Notes: a model not told the origin generated them from the letters alone. Shown: positions 26,967 to 36,053, counted from the first letter of the stretch. The stretch: DNA of 60,656 bases from Methylobacterium sp. J-026 (GCF_022829585.1 NZ_JAKSYC010000125.1:1-60656); one strand, 5' to 3'. A program made the numbers and translations.

Positions 26967-28199
26967 TCAGCGGCGCAGCGCCGCCTCGATCATCCCGGCG
27001 ACCGCCAGCGCGCAGCCGTCGTCGCCGAAGCGGCCGATCACCTGCACGCCCACCGGCAGGCGCTCGCCCGGCACCGGTACGTTCACGCAGGGCACGCCCA
27101 TCAGGGTCCAGAGCTGGTTGAAGCGCGGATCGCCCGTCGAGGCCAGGGTCGCGGGGGCCGGGCCGGGGGCCGAGAAGGTCAGGATCGCGTCGTAATCGGC
27201 CAACAGGCCCTTGAGCACCCGGCGGGCCCGGTGGGCATGGCGGCGGGCATCGTCGTAGGCGGCCGGGCCGATCGCCGCGCCGGCCTCGAGGTGCTCCCGG
27301 ACTCGCGGCGGAAGGGCATCGGCCTGGGTGTCGTATTCCCAGGCGAGCGCCAGCCGTCCCTCGTAGTTCTGGATGATCCGGTGCCGCTCCCAGGCCTCCG
27401 CAAGCTCTGCCGGGAGCGCGAGGTCGGTGACCTGCGCGCCGGCCCGCTCGGCGGCCTGCCGGGCGCGGTTCAGGGCGGCCTCGGCGGCGGGCTCCGGCGC
27501 CTCCGCAAAATCCTGCCGCACGAGGCCGATCCGGGGCGCGGATCCGGTGGCGGCGCCCTCGATCTCCGGCCGGCCGGTGATCAGCGCCAGGGCATGGGCG
27601 ACGTCCGCGACCCCGGCGGCGAACAAGCCGACCGTGTCGAGGGCCCAGGAATAGGTCTTCACACCGACCGTGGGGATCAGCCGGAACGAGGGCTTCACCG
27701 CCGCGCAGCCGCAATAGCTCGCGGGCCGGATCACGGAGCCCGCCGTCTGGGTGCCCAGCGCGAGCGGCAGCATCCCGGCGCCGACTGCGGCCGCCGAGCC
27801 CGCCGAGGAGCCGCCGGGCGTGTGGCCGGGATCGTGCGGATTGACCGTCTCCGTCGGATCGCTGCTCGCGAAGGCCGTGGTGGTGGTCTTGGCCAGCGCC
27901 ACGGCGCCGAGCTGCTTCAGCCGCGCCACGATGGCGGCGTCGCCCCGCGGGTGCCAGCCCGCATAGATCGACGAGCCCATCTGGGTCGGCAGGCTGGCGC
28001 TGTCGATGATGTCCTTCACGCCGACCGCGATCCCGGCCAGGGGCCCGGCCTCCGGGATGGCAGGCAACGCGTCGAGGGTGACCAGCGCGTGCAGCGCCGG
28101 CTCCCGCGCGGCGATCGCCGCGCGGCACAGGTCGATCGCGCCCGTCGGCGTCAGGGTGCCGGCTGCGATGCGGGCGCGGAGGTCGATGAGTGAGAGCAT
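26967..28199 (-). CDS. Amidase (amidase signature family)
   Basis: A 410-residue amidase. The Ser-cisSer-Lys triad is visible: K62 in GIAVGVKDIID, the cis-serine in TPGGSSAGSAAAVGAG (residues 128-143) and nucleophile S155 in GTQTAGSVIRPAS. It hydrolyses an amide to acid and ammonia. The C-terminal GVPCVNVPVPGERLPVGVQV is typical of the family. It is not a GatA subunit by context, as no gatB/gatC is nearby; the substrate is unknown. It is divergent from the extensin-like gene. Confidence 0.9.
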   Translation of the reverse strand: MLSLIDLRARIAAGTLTPTGAIDLCRAAIAAREPALHALVTLDALPAIPEAGPLAGIAVGVKDIIDSASLPTQMGSSIYAGWHPRGDAAIVARLKQLGAVALAKTTTTAFASSDPTETVNPHDPGHTPGGSSAGSAAAVGAGMLPLALGTQTAGSVIRPASYCGCAAVKPSFRLIPTVGVKTYSWALDTVGLFAAGVADVAHALALITGRPEIEGAATGSAPRIGLVRQDFAEAPEPAAEAALNRARQAAERAGAQVTDLALPAELAEAWERHRIIQNYEGRLALAWEYDTQADALPPRVREHLEAGAAIGPAAYDDARRHAHRARRVLKGLLADYDAILTFSAPGPAPATLASTGDPRFNQLWTLMGVPCVNVPVPGERLPVGVQVIGRFGDDGCALAVAGMIEAALRR

Positions 28200-28310
28200 T
28201 CTGTATTCACCCGTTGTTTGCAGGGCCTGTCAACCGGCCCGCCACAGGGCGCCGCATTCCCGAAACGCCGTTGACGAACGCTTTACGGGACCGTGCGCAT
28301 CGTCCGGACC

Positions 28311-29300
28311 ATGTGGCGTGGCGTATCCCTGTTCTCGGCCCTGGCGCTGTTCGGCGCGGGGCTCACCGCGTGCTCGATCAACCATTTCGAGCGGCGCGAC
28401 CCGTGGCGCGATCAGGCGGAGCAGGTCTGCCTGGCCAAGAAGCTCGTCGAACCCTCGGACTACATCACGCCGATCGCCGCCATGAACGGCCCGGGGCCCT
28501 GCGGCATGCAGCAGCCCTTCCGGGTGACCCGGCTGGCCGGCGGCTCCGTGATCCTGAAGCAGCGGATGACCCTGGGCTGCCCCGCCCTCGCCGAGGCGGA
28601 GGCCTGGCTGGCCGACACGATCCAGCCCGCCGCCAATCTCTATTTCGGCGTGCCGGTCGCGGAGATCAACGCCGGTTCCTATTCTTGTCGCGGCCGCAAC
28701 AACCAGCCCGGCGCCAAGCTCTCCGAGCACGGCTTCGGCAACGCCATCGACGTCATGTCGGTGAAGCTCGCCGACGGCCACGTGATCACCGTCAAGGGCG
28801 GCTGGCACGGGACGGAGGCCGAGCAGGGCTTCCTGCGGGAGATCTTCCTGGGGGCCTGCCAGCGCTTCACCACCGTGCTGGCCCCCGGCTCGAACGTGTT
28901 CCATTACGACCACATCCACGTGGACCTCGCCCGGCACGACCCCCGCGGCCTGCGGCGGATCTGCCAGCCGCTGATCAAATTCACCCCGCAGCTCGGGACC
29001 GGCATCGAACGGCCCCTGTCGCGCCCGGTGCCGCCGCCGCGCCAGCCGGCCGCGCCGCAGGCCCCGGTGGATATCGAGGAGGACGATCCCTACGGCCTCT
29101 CGCCGATGTCGAAGGCCGGGAGCCCGACCCAGGTCGCCCGCGCCCCGGCGCGCCCGCCCGCCGCCTCGGCCTACACGGCCGCGCCGCCGGTGCGGCCGGC
29201 GCCGCGGGTCGCCACGGCCGTGCCCGAGGAGCCCGCTCAGGATTACGACGAGCCGCTCCAGCTCGGCGCGCCGCCGCCGAGCACGGGGCCGATCTACTGA
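28311..29300 (+). CDS. Extensin-like family lipoprotein
   Basis: A 329-residue protein starting MWRGVSLFSALALFGAGLTAC; the lipobox LTAC puts the acylated cysteine at residue 21. The extensin-like C-terminal domain (ExtC) covers about residues 35-230 with SYSCRGRNN, KLSEHGFGNAIDVMS and FHYDHIHVDL; the H-x-x-x-x-x-x-D and H-x-H pattern suggests a zinc peptidase fold acting on the cell wall. The remaining 100 residues are a Pro-rich, disordered tail. An upstream in-frame GTG at 28293 is possible. The domain is common in Rhizobiales, with no firm role. Confidence 0.85.
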   Translation: MWRGVSLFSALALFGAGLTACSINHFERRDPWRDQAEQVCLAKKLVEPSDYITPIAAMNGPGPCGMQQPFRVTRLAGGSVILKQRMTLGCPALAEAEAWLADTIQPAANLYFGVPVAEINAGSYSCRGRNNQPGAKLSEHGFGNAIDVMSVKLADGHVITVKGGWHGTEAEQGFLREIFLGACQRFTTVLAPGSNVFHYDHIHVDLARHDPRGLRRICQPLIKFTPQLGTGIERPLSRPVPPPRQPAAPQAPVDIEEDDPYGLSPMSKAGSPTQVARAPARPPAASAYTAAPPVRPAPRVATAVPEEPAQDYDEPLQLGAPPPSTGPIY

Positions 29301-29469
29301 ACGGGCCTGCGGGCCTCCCCATCGACCCCTCCGCCGGCGGCCGGTCACTGTAGCGGCCGCGCCGCACCGCGCGGCAAAGCGTCGTCGCGGCCGAGCTTGC
29401 GCTTGACTGGCGGTGCGGCCGGTTCATCGTTCCGGGATGCAGGACCGCACATCCGCCGAGACCAGCGCC

Positions 29470-29931
29470 ATGCGCCCGATCCGTCACGGCCTCGCCCTCG
29501 GGCTGGCCCTCCTCGCCCTGGCGCAGCCGGCGCTGGCACGCACGGCCCGCGAGGATATCGAGCCCGCCGAGGAGCGGGAATTCCCGTTCGACGCGCAGAT
29601 CCCGGGCTGCCAGGACCCGTCGGTGCTGGAGCGGGTCTCGACCAACTTCGCCGAGAAGGAGGCGAAGTACTGGAACTCGTCGATGACGATCCTGTCCTTC
29701 GACACGATCGAGCGCACCGCCTGGCGGCCCTGGGGCCTCGACACCTACCCGCGCCGGTTCTGCAGCGCCACCGTGACCACCTCGGACGGCGTGCGCCGGA
29801 AGGTCGACTATTCCGTGCGCGAGAGCCTCGGCATCATCGGCGCGACCTGGGGCGTCGAGTTCTGCGTCCACGGCCTCGACCGCGATCTGGCCTACGCCTA
29901 CGCCACGGCCTGCCGGATGGCGCGTCCCTAA
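29470..29931 (+). CDS. Conserved exported hypothetical protein
   Basis: A 153-residue protein with a signal peptide (about residues 1-23, ending ALA) and a mature region with four cysteines (GCQD, RFCSA, EFCVHG, TACRM), likely in two disulfides. WNSSMTILSFDTIERTAWRPWG and VDYSVRESLGIIG look well conserved. It ends two bases before the RNase T2 gene, suggesting co-transcription and a shared periplasmic setting. No function is known to me; a chaperone, inhibitor or partner of the RNase is a guess from position only. Confidence 0.7.
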   Translation: MRPIRHGLALGLALLALAQPALARTAREDIEPAEEREFPFDAQIPGCQDPSVLERVSTNFAEKEAKYWNSSMTILSFDTIERTAWRPWGLDTYPRRFCSATVTTSDGVRRKVDYSVRESLGIIGATWGVEFCVHGLDRDLAYAYATACRMARP

Positions 29932-29933
29932 GG

Positions 29934-30596
29934 ATGCGCGGCCCCGCCGCCTGCCTCGCCGCCCTGCTGCTGGCCGGCCCGGCCACCGCCCAGGATTACG
30001 GCGGCTTCACCCGCCGCGGCACCCCCGGCGAGTTCGATTTCTACGTGCTGGCCCTCTCGTGGTCGCCAAACTTCTGCGCCGGGGCGGGCGGGCATCGGGA
30101 CGACGTCCAGTGCACCCCGGGCCGCGGCCTCGGCTTCGTCGTCCACGGGCTGTGGCCGCAATACAGCCGGGGCTTTCCCGAGGGCTGCTCCGCTTCGGTG
30201 CGCGCGCCGACCCGACAGGCGATCGAGGTGGCCGGGCAGGTCTATCCGAGCGAGGGGCTCGCCCGGCACGAATGGCGCACGCACGGCACCTGCTCGGGGC
30301 TCGATCCCGTAGCCTATTTCACCGCCGCCCGGGATGCCCGGCTGGCCGTGACGATCCCCGACAGCCTCAAGGGCGGTTCCCCGCCGCAGACCCTGGCGCC
30401 CATCGAGATCGCCCGGCAATTTGTGGCCGCCAATCGCGGCCTGCGCCCCGACATGATGGCGGTCACCTGCACGCACGGCCAGTTGCAGGAGGTCCGGATC
30501 TGCTTCGGCAAGGACCTGCACGGCTTCACCCCCTGCCCCGAGGTCGCCCGCGGCAATTGCCGGGCGCCGGAGATCACCCTCGACGCCGCGCGCTGA
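29934..30596 (+). CDS. Ribonuclease T2 family protein (secreted)
   Basis: A 220-residue secreted RNase. Residues 1-19 are a signal peptide. Both catalytic segments are intact: CAS I as FVVHGLWPQY with H71, and CAS II as RHEWRTHGTCSG with H112, E113 and H117. Cysteines typical of the family surround them. RNase T2 enzymes cleave RNA non-specifically via 2',3'-cyclic phosphates in the periplasm, as E. coli RNase I does. The gene follows the exported hypothetical by two bases and precedes rlmJ. Confidence 0.93.
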   Translation: MRGPAACLAALLLAGPATAQDYGGFTRRGTPGEFDFYVLALSWSPNFCAGAGGHRDDVQCTPGRGLGFVVHGLWPQYSRGFPEGCSASVRAPTRQAIEVAGQVYPSEGLARHEWRTHGTCSGLDPVAYFTAARDARLAVTIPDSLKGGSPPQTLAPIEIARQFVAANRGLRPDMMAVTCTHGQLQEVRICFGKDLHGFTPCPEVARGNCRAPEITLDAAR

Positions 30597-30664
30597 GATT
30601 TTTTTGGGGCCCCTCGGCGTTCGGCGCTGGACCCGGGCGGCCGGATCGGCTTCACCGCGCTCCC

Positions 30665-31513
30665 ATGAATTATCGGCATGCCTTCCACGCCGGCAACCAC
30701 GCCGACGTGCTCAAGCACCTCGTGCTGGCGCGGGTGCTCGACCACCTGCGCCTCAAGGACAAGCCGTTCCGCGCGCTCGACGCCTTCGCGGGCCTCGGCG
30801 TCTACGACCTCGCGGCCGACGAGGCGACCCGCACCGGCGAATGGCGGGATGGCTGGGGCCGGATGGACGCGCCCTTCGCGCCCCCCGTGGAGGCGCTGCT
30901 CGCCCCCTACCGGGCGGCGGTCGCGGCGGTGCGGGCGCGCCACGGCGCCACCGCCTATCCGGGCTCGCCCGCGCTGATCCGCGAGGCGCTGCGGCCCGGG
31001 GACAAGGGCGTGTTCGTGGAACTGCACCCGGCGGACGCCGACATCCTGCGGGCGCGGTACGCGCGCGACCCGCGCACGAAGGTCATGAGCCTCGATGGCT
31101 GGACGGCGGTCAACGCCCAGGTCCCGCCGCCCGAGCGGCGCGGCCTCGTGCTGATCGATCCCCCCTACGAGGTGCCCGGCGAGATCGAGCGGCTCGGCGC
31201 CCACCTCGCCCGGGCGGTGACGAAATGGCCGACCGGCCTGTTCCTGGCGTGGTACCCGATCAAGGATGCGGCCGCCCTCGACCGCATGATCCGGGACCTC
31301 GACGGCGCCCTGCCCCGCCCGGCGCTCCGACTCGACCTGCTGATCGATAGGCCGGACGACCCGACCCGCCTCACCGGCAGCGGGCTGATCGTGGTCAACC
31401 CGCCCTGGCGTCTTGCGGAGGAGGCGACGGTCTTCCTGCCGGCACTGGCCGAACGTCTGGCTTTGCAGGACTTCGGCGGCTTTCGCTGCGACCCGATCGG
31501 CCGGAATGATTGA
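30665..31513 (+). CDS. rlmJ: 23S rRNA (adenine-2030-N6)-methyltransferase RlmJ
   Basis: A 282-residue methyltransferase. The N-terminus MNYRHAFHAGNHADVLKHLV is the RlmJ signature; ALDAFAGLGVYDL forms the SAM-binding loop and LVLIDPPYE is the catalytic DPPY motif of N6-adenine enzymes. It methylates A2030 of 23S rRNA. The ATG at 30665 matches the family start. The next gene, the porin, lies beyond a 225-bp AT-rich spacer. Confidence 0.96.
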   Translation: MNYRHAFHAGNHADVLKHLVLARVLDHLRLKDKPFRALDAFAGLGVYDLAADEATRTGEWRDGWGRMDAPFAPPVEALLAPYRAAVAAVRARHGATAYPGSPALIREALRPGDKGVFVELHPADADILRARYARDPRTKVMSLDGWTAVNAQVPPPERRGLVLIDPPYEVPGEIERLGAHLARAVTKWPTGLFLAWYPIKDAAALDRMIRDLDGALPRPALRLDLLIDRPDDPTRLTGSGLIVVNPPWRLAEEATVFLPALAERLALQDFGGFRCDPIGRND

Positions 31514-31738
31514 TTCGCCAACATCGAGCCGCGTTCCAGGACGCTGATTCCTTCGATCGGACGAAGATGAGGGTTCGCCCGCGATTCTGATTGTTGCGGC
31601 AACGACACATTTTCCCGGCGAACGTGTCCTCGAGCACAAAATTGCTCAAAAAATATGCAACTGCTCCTTGTTTGATTTTGTGTCATTTATCTCTTGATGT
31701 CAGCTTGGCCGTGAGTGAACCGGAACGAGCTGCGACCC

Positions 31739-33025
31739 ATGCTGAAGCGATCCACCCTGGCCGGCCTGGCGACCCTGCTGTTGTCCTCGACCAGCATCCT
31801 CGCGGCGGATCTGGCGGCGCCCGCCCCCGCCCCCGTGGCGCCCCCGGCGGAACCCTGCAAGGCCACGCTGCTCGGCCCGACCTACGGCGGCGTGATCAAG
31901 GCCAACCCGACGCCGACCTGCTTCGCGGCCGGCCCGCTCGGCGACCTCTATGTCGGCGGCGCGGTGACGGGTTACGGCTACGTCCAGACCAACCCGTTCG
32001 CGTCGTTCTCGACCCCCGCCGCGCCCAACGACCGGGACCGGGCCGCGCGGTTCGACTTCTCCAACATCCAGGGCGTCATCCAGAAGCCCGAGGGCGGGTT
32101 CCAGTTCTACGTCCAGGCGGGCGGCTACTCGATCCCGCAGCTCGGCTTCCCGACGCTGGGCACCTTCACCCAGACCGATCTGCTCTTCGGGCCGGTCCCG
32201 GTGGCCTACGGTAAGGTCCAGATCAACGACGAGTGGTCGATCCAGGGCGGACGGATGTTCACCCTGATCGGGACCGAACTGCTGTTCACCTATCAGAACC
32301 TGAACATCAACCGCGGCCTGCTGTTCGTGCAGGAGAACTTCATCAACCAGGGCGTGCAGGTCAATTACAGCAGCGGCCCGCTCTCGGTGTCGCTGGCCGG
32401 CACGGACGGGTTCTTCTCCAACGAGATCACGTGGTTCACCGGCAACGTCGCCTACAAGCTCGACGACTTCAACACCATCGGCGTCAACGGCGGCTTGAAC
32501 CTCGGCCGCACCAACGCCCTGGCCCGCAGCCCGCGCTACCAGTTCGCCACGCCGAACCTCCAGCAGAACAGCGGCATCTTCGACATCAACTACACCTACG
32601 CGAACGGTCCGTGGATCGTCTCGCCGTACTTCCAGTTCACCAACGTCGAGCGGGATCCGCGGGTGGGGATCTACAACTCCGCCTCCACCTACAGCGGCGC
32701 GCTGCTGGCGGCCTACTCGTTCACCGACCACTTCTCCCTTGCCGGCCGCGTCGAGTACATCGAGCAGACGGGCGTGCGGGGCTCCGGCACCACGAACCTG
32801 CTCGGCTTCGGCGCCGGCAGCAACGCCTTCTCGGTGACCGTCACGCCGACCTTCACGTTCGACCGGTTCTTCTTCCGGGTCGAGTACGCGCATGTCGAGC
32901 TCGGCGGCATCACCCGGGCGAACATCTCGGATACGGGCCTGCTCACGCCCGGCACCGGCTTCGGCCGCACCGGCAACCGCACCGCGCAGGACCGCTACAT
33001 GGTCGAGACCGGAATCACCTTCTGA
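31739..33025 (+). CDS. Outer-membrane beta-barrel porin
   Basis: A 428-residue outer-membrane protein. The signal peptide ends after SILA, followed by an Ala/Pro linker. The barrel has alternating aromatic and polar strands (FQFYVQAGGYSIPQLG, WSIQGGRMFTLIGTELLFT, GIFDINYTYANGPWIVSPYF) and ends in the C-terminal phenylalanine signature VETGITF that BamA recognises. The pattern fits the OmpL-like beta-barrel porin type (BBP2). ATG 31739 begins the signal peptide; an in-frame GTG 31715 is possible. A strong terminator follows it. The AT-rich stretch upstream likely holds a strong promoter. Confidence 0.87.
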   Translation: MLKRSTLAGLATLLLSSTSILAADLAAPAPAPVAPPAEPCKATLLGPTYGGVIKANPTPTCFAAGPLGDLYVGGAVTGYGYVQTNPFASFSTPAAPNDRDRAARFDFSNIQGVIQKPEGGFQFYVQAGGYSIPQLGFPTLGTFTQTDLLFGPVPVAYGKVQINDEWSIQGGRMFTLIGTELLFTYQNLNINRGLLFVQENFINQGVQVNYSSGPLSVSLAGTDGFFSNEITWFTGNVAYKLDDFNTIGVNGGLNLGRTNALARSPRYQFATPNLQQNSGIFDINYTYANGPWIVSPYFQFTNVERDPRVGIYNSASTYSGALLAAYSFTDHFSLAGRVEYIEQTGVRGSGTTNLLGFGAGSNAFSVTVTPTFTFDRFFFRVEYAHVELGGITRANISDTGLLTPGTGFGRTGNRTAQDRYMVETGITF

Positions 33026-33062
33026 TCCGATTCGCATCCCGGCCGCGAGGCCGGTTCGGACA

Positions 33063-33092
33063 AGCCCCCGGCCTGAAGCCGGGGGCTTTTTT
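33063..33092 (+). terminator. Rho-independent terminator of the porin gene
   Basis: A perfect ten-base stem, AGCCCCCGGC against GCCGGGGGCT, with loop CTGAA, followed by six T residues. Confidence 0.93.
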
Positions 33093-33308
33093 GTTGCTTG
33101 TAATGGCTCGCACTACATGCGATCCAATATTTCTTAAAGCGGCAGCAATATCTCGGCATTGATCAAGTTAGGCATACGCGTTTGATTATCGCTGTGGCTC
33201 ATGGGACTTGAGCTGCGGTGACCGGTTCTGTCGAACACTTGAAATGTCACCGCTCCGCCATGTATTCCTCGCCCTGCGCCGGCCGTGGCCGGATCGGGGG
33301 GTTAGTGA

Positions 33309-33656
33309 ATGACTTCGATCGAGGCTCTGTCGGCGACCCTGTGGAGGGTGGCGGCGCCAGGCATGACGCCGAAGGCGCTGCGCGCCGCTGTCCGCGAACA
33401 CCATCCGGAGGCGTCCAAGAAGCATGTCGTTCGCGCCGCCTTCTACGCCCTGATCGACGCCCGCTCCCAGGATGGCCTGACCTTGGACGCGTTGCATGGG
33501 TTCGCCCTCAACGAGCGCACGCCCTCCGACGAACCGCCCGTGACGATCGGCAAGTCTCGGAGGCAGAAGCACCGCCGTAGCCCCGAGCGGGCCGTTCTCG
33601 AGGCCCCCGCGGTCCCGGAAGCCTCCGAGCGTCCCGAGGCCGCTGCGGCGGCCTGA
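33309..33656 (+). CDS. Hypothetical protein
   Basis: A 115-residue protein with a structured-looking N-terminal half (MTSIEALSATLWRVAAPGM, then KALRAAVREHHPEASKKHVV and RAAFYALIDA, two or three helices) and a disordered basic/Pro/Ala tail with the cluster KSRRQKHRR. The helical half could be a nucleic-acid or protein-binding domain similar to the small histone-like proteins of this group, but nothing identifies it. The ATG at 33309 follows GGGGGG. No homologue is recognised. Confidence 0.5.
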   Translation: MTSIEALSATLWRVAAPGMTPKALRAAVREHHPEASKKHVVRAAFYALIDARSQDGLTLDALHGFALNERTPSDEPPVTIGKSRRQKHRRSPERAVLEAPAVPEASERPEAAAAA

Positions 33657-33734
33657 GGGGCACGGTCGCCGGGTCCGCTGCGCGGAGGCGCGCCCACGCC
33701 CTGAACCGGCCGCCGATCGAGGGCGGGGATCGGG

Positions 33735-33778
33735 GCATCGTCCTGGAGACGAGACCACTCTCCGGGACGATGCGCTAG
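33735..33778. repeat. GCATCGTCC hairpin repeat, copy B
   Basis: Left arm GCATCGTCC at 33735-33743 and right arm GGACGATGC at 33765-33773, followed by GCTAG. The last bases provide the stop codon (33775-33777) of the minus-strand acetyltransferase gene. Confidence 0.8.
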
Positions 33779-34329
33779 GCCCGCCGGAGCAGACGGCGGC
33801 CGGGGCGATGGCCCTCCTCGCCCGTATCGCGGAAGCCGAGCTTCTCCAGCAGCCCCCAGGACGCGATGTTGGCGGGGCGGCACTCCGCCACGATTGTGCG
33901 GCCGGGGAACCGGCCACACAGGAGGCCGATGATCGCCGCCACCGCCTCGAACGCGAAGCCGCGCCCCCGCGCGGCGCCGCCGATCCAGTAGCCGATCTCG
34001 ATCGCGCCCGTTCCCCGCATGTGCGTGCCCACCACGCCGACGAGTTCGCGCCCGACCGGATCGGATGGCGTCTGCGTATCGCCGTCACCGCGAAGCCAGG
34101 CGCCGAGAAAGCAGTCCTGGCCCCGGGCACCGCTGCGGATCAGGTCCTGAGCGTCCTGCAGGGTGAACGGCGACGGCAGGAAGTCCACCGCTGCGGTGAT
34201 CGCGGGATCGTCCGTGAGCCGGCGCAGGGCGTCCGCGTCCTGGATGTGCAGGGCCGCGATCGACAGGCGCGGGGTTTCGATCCCGGGCAGGTCGACGAGG
34301 CTGGCACGGGCGGCGCGGATGGTAAACAT
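33775..34329 (-). CDS. GNAT family acetyltransferase (RimJ/RimL-like)
   Basis: A 184-residue acetyltransferase of the acetyl-CoA-binding GNAT fold. ETPRLSIAALHIQDADALRR is the RimJ/RimL opening; IEIGYWIGGAARGRGFAFEAV contains the acetyl-CoA pyrophosphate loop (Q/R-x-x-G-x-G/A form, here RGRGF), and AECRPANIASWGLLEKLGF the C-terminal motif. The acceptor is unknown. I took ATG 34329; an upstream ATG at 34389 adds 20 residues. The stop codon lies in a hairpin repeat. Confidence 0.78.
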   Translation of the reverse strand: MFTIRAARASLVDLPGIETPRLSIAALHIQDADALRRLTDDPAITAAVDFLPSPFTLQDAQDLIRSGARGQDCFLGAWLRGDGDTQTPSDPVGRELVGVVGTHMRGTGAIEIGYWIGGAARGRGFAFEAVAAIIGLLCGRFPGRTIVAECRPANIASWGLLEKLGFRDTGEEGHRPGRRLLRRA

Positions 34330-34520
34330 CCCTCGGATGTGGGGTGCCCGCCGGTGCGGAAAAGGCACGTGTATGAGCCCCACTCTCATCCCCGGGACGC
34401 GGCGAGGACGCCCGGTCGTCCTTCGCGCGACGGTCGCAGACAGGCCGGACGGGAACGGTTGCTTAACCTGAATCCGTCTTCATTGGGGCATCAAGTTGCG
34501 TCAGGCAAACGGGTGCGTCG

Positions 34521-36029
34521 ATGCGGGTGCGCGGTACGGGTCAGATGTTGCGGACGCTGTCGCGCGTCGCCCTCATCGGCATCATCGGCGGGGCTGCGGC
34601 CGCCTGTTCGTCGGATGCCTCGCGGCTGAGCAATCCGTTCACGAACCCGTTCGAGGGGGAGCCCGCCGCCACCGGCAGCCTGCCGGACGGCAGCCTCAAG
34701 CCGGCACCGGTGATCCGCACCGGCCGCATCCAGTCGGAGGCGCTGAGCCCACCGGCAGCCTCGCGTCCGGTCTCCGCGGCCAATCCGGTGGCGACCCATG
34801 CCGCCGCGCCGGCGACCCGCGTCGCCTCGACCGGACCGGTCGGCTGGAGCGCCCAGGGCGGCACGCAGATCACCGTGTCGCAGAACGACAGCCTGAACCA
34901 GATGTCCACCCGGTTCGGCGTCCCCGCCTCGGCGATCCTGTCGGCCAACGGCCTGACCAGCGCCAGCCAGATCACCCCCGGCCGGCAGATCGTGATCCCG
35001 GTCTACAACGCGTCGGGCATGAATCCCGCCGCGGCCCCCATGACCGCCCGCCCGGCCCGGGCTGCGGAGGAGAAGCGCGAGGACGCCAAGCAGGTCGAGG
35101 GCAAGCTCGCCGCCAAGCGCGAGGAGGCCGCGCGGGACGCCAAGCGCGAAGAAGCCAAGCGGGACGAGGCCAAACGCGAGGAGGCCAAACGCGAGGAGGC
35201 CAAGGAAGCCGCCAAGGAAGCCACCCGGCGGGCTGCCGACAAGGAGGCGGACCGCAAGGAGGCGCTGGCCCGCGATGCCGCTGCCCGGAAGGTCGCCGAC
35301 GCCAAGACCCACAAGGAGGTGGCGAAGGCCGACGACAAGCCGCGGCACGTGCGGCCCGGCCAGGTCGCCAAGGCCGAGGAGCCCAAGGCGGATCCGAAGG
35401 CGGAGGCCAAGGCAAGCGCCAAGGCGGACGCGAAGGCCAAGGCCGACGCGAAGGCCGCCGAGGCGAAGGTCGAGGCCAAGGCCGCCGCGAAGGCGGAGGC
35501 GGTCCAGAAGCTCGCCGAGGCCAAGGCCGCCAAGGAGGCCGCGCAGAAGGCCGCCGCCGCGGAGAAGGTCGCCGCCAAGGAGGCGCCGAAGCCGGTCGCC
35601 GCGGCAGCGCCCGCCAAGCCCGAGCCCGCCGCCACCGGCTCCGTCGCCGACGCCACGCCGTCGGAGAGCTTTCGCTGGCCCGCCAAGGGCCGGGTGATCT
35701 CGGGCTACGGCACGTCGGGCAACGAGGGCATCAACATCGCGGTGCCGGAGGGCACGCCGGTCAAGGCCGCCGAGGAGGGCACTGTCGCCTATGCCGGCTC
35801 GGACGTGAAGGGCTACGGCAAGCTGGTGCTGGTGCGCCACGCCAACGGCTTCGTCTCGGCCTATGCCCATAACGGCGAGATCGACGTGAAGCCCGGCGAC
35901 AAGGTCAAGCGCGGCCAGACGATCGCCAAGTCCGGCGCCTCGGGCAACGTGACCTCGCCGCAGCTGCACTTCGAGATCCGCAAGGGCGGCGCGCCGGTCG
36001 ATCCGATGTCCCAGCTCGCCAGCAACTGA
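34521..36029 (+). CDS. LysM/LytM lipoprotein, NlpD-like
   Basis: A 502-residue lipoprotein. The lipobox cysteine is about C29 (GGAAAACSS). A LysM peptidoglycan-binding repeat covers about residues 115-160 (ITVSQNDSLNQMSTRFGVPA). A charged, Ala/Lys/Glu-rich linker of about 220 residues with KREEAK repeats follows. The LytM (M23) domain at about 395-495 reads GYGTSGNEGINIAVPEG, SAYAHNGEIDV and QLHFEIRKGG; the first metal ligand His/Asp of active M23 peptidases is replaced, as in NlpD and EnvC. It therefore probably activates cell-wall amidases during division rather than cutting peptidoglycan itself. Confidence 0.88.
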   Translation: MRVRGTGQMLRTLSRVALIGIIGGAAAACSSDASRLSNPFTNPFEGEPAATGSLPDGSLKPAPVIRTGRIQSEALSPPAASRPVSAANPVATHAAAPATRVASTGPVGWSAQGGTQITVSQNDSLNQMSTRFGVPASAILSANGLTSASQITPGRQIVIPVYNASGMNPAAAPMTARPARAAEEKREDAKQVEGKLAAKREEAARDAKREEAKRDEAKREEAKREEAKEAAKEATRRAADKEADRKEALARDAAARKVADAKTHKEVAKADDKPRHVRPGQVAKAEEPKADPKAEAKASAKADAKAKADAKAAEAKVEAKAAAKAEAVQKLAEAKAAKEAAQKAAAAEKVAAKEAPKPVAAAAPAKPEPAATGSVADATPSESFRWPAKGRVISGYGTSGNEGINIAVPEGTPVKAAEEGTVAYAGSDVKGYGKLVLVRHANGFVSAYAHNGEIDVKPGDKVKRGQTIAKSGASGNVTSPQLHFEIRKGGAPVDPMSQLASN

Positions 36030-36053
36030 ACGGCGCCTGCAGTCTGAGATCAG

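Noticed and set aside
33026..33308. A possible small RNA after the porin terminator
   Set aside because: Beyond the terminator hairpin I see no promoter-plus-terminator pair.
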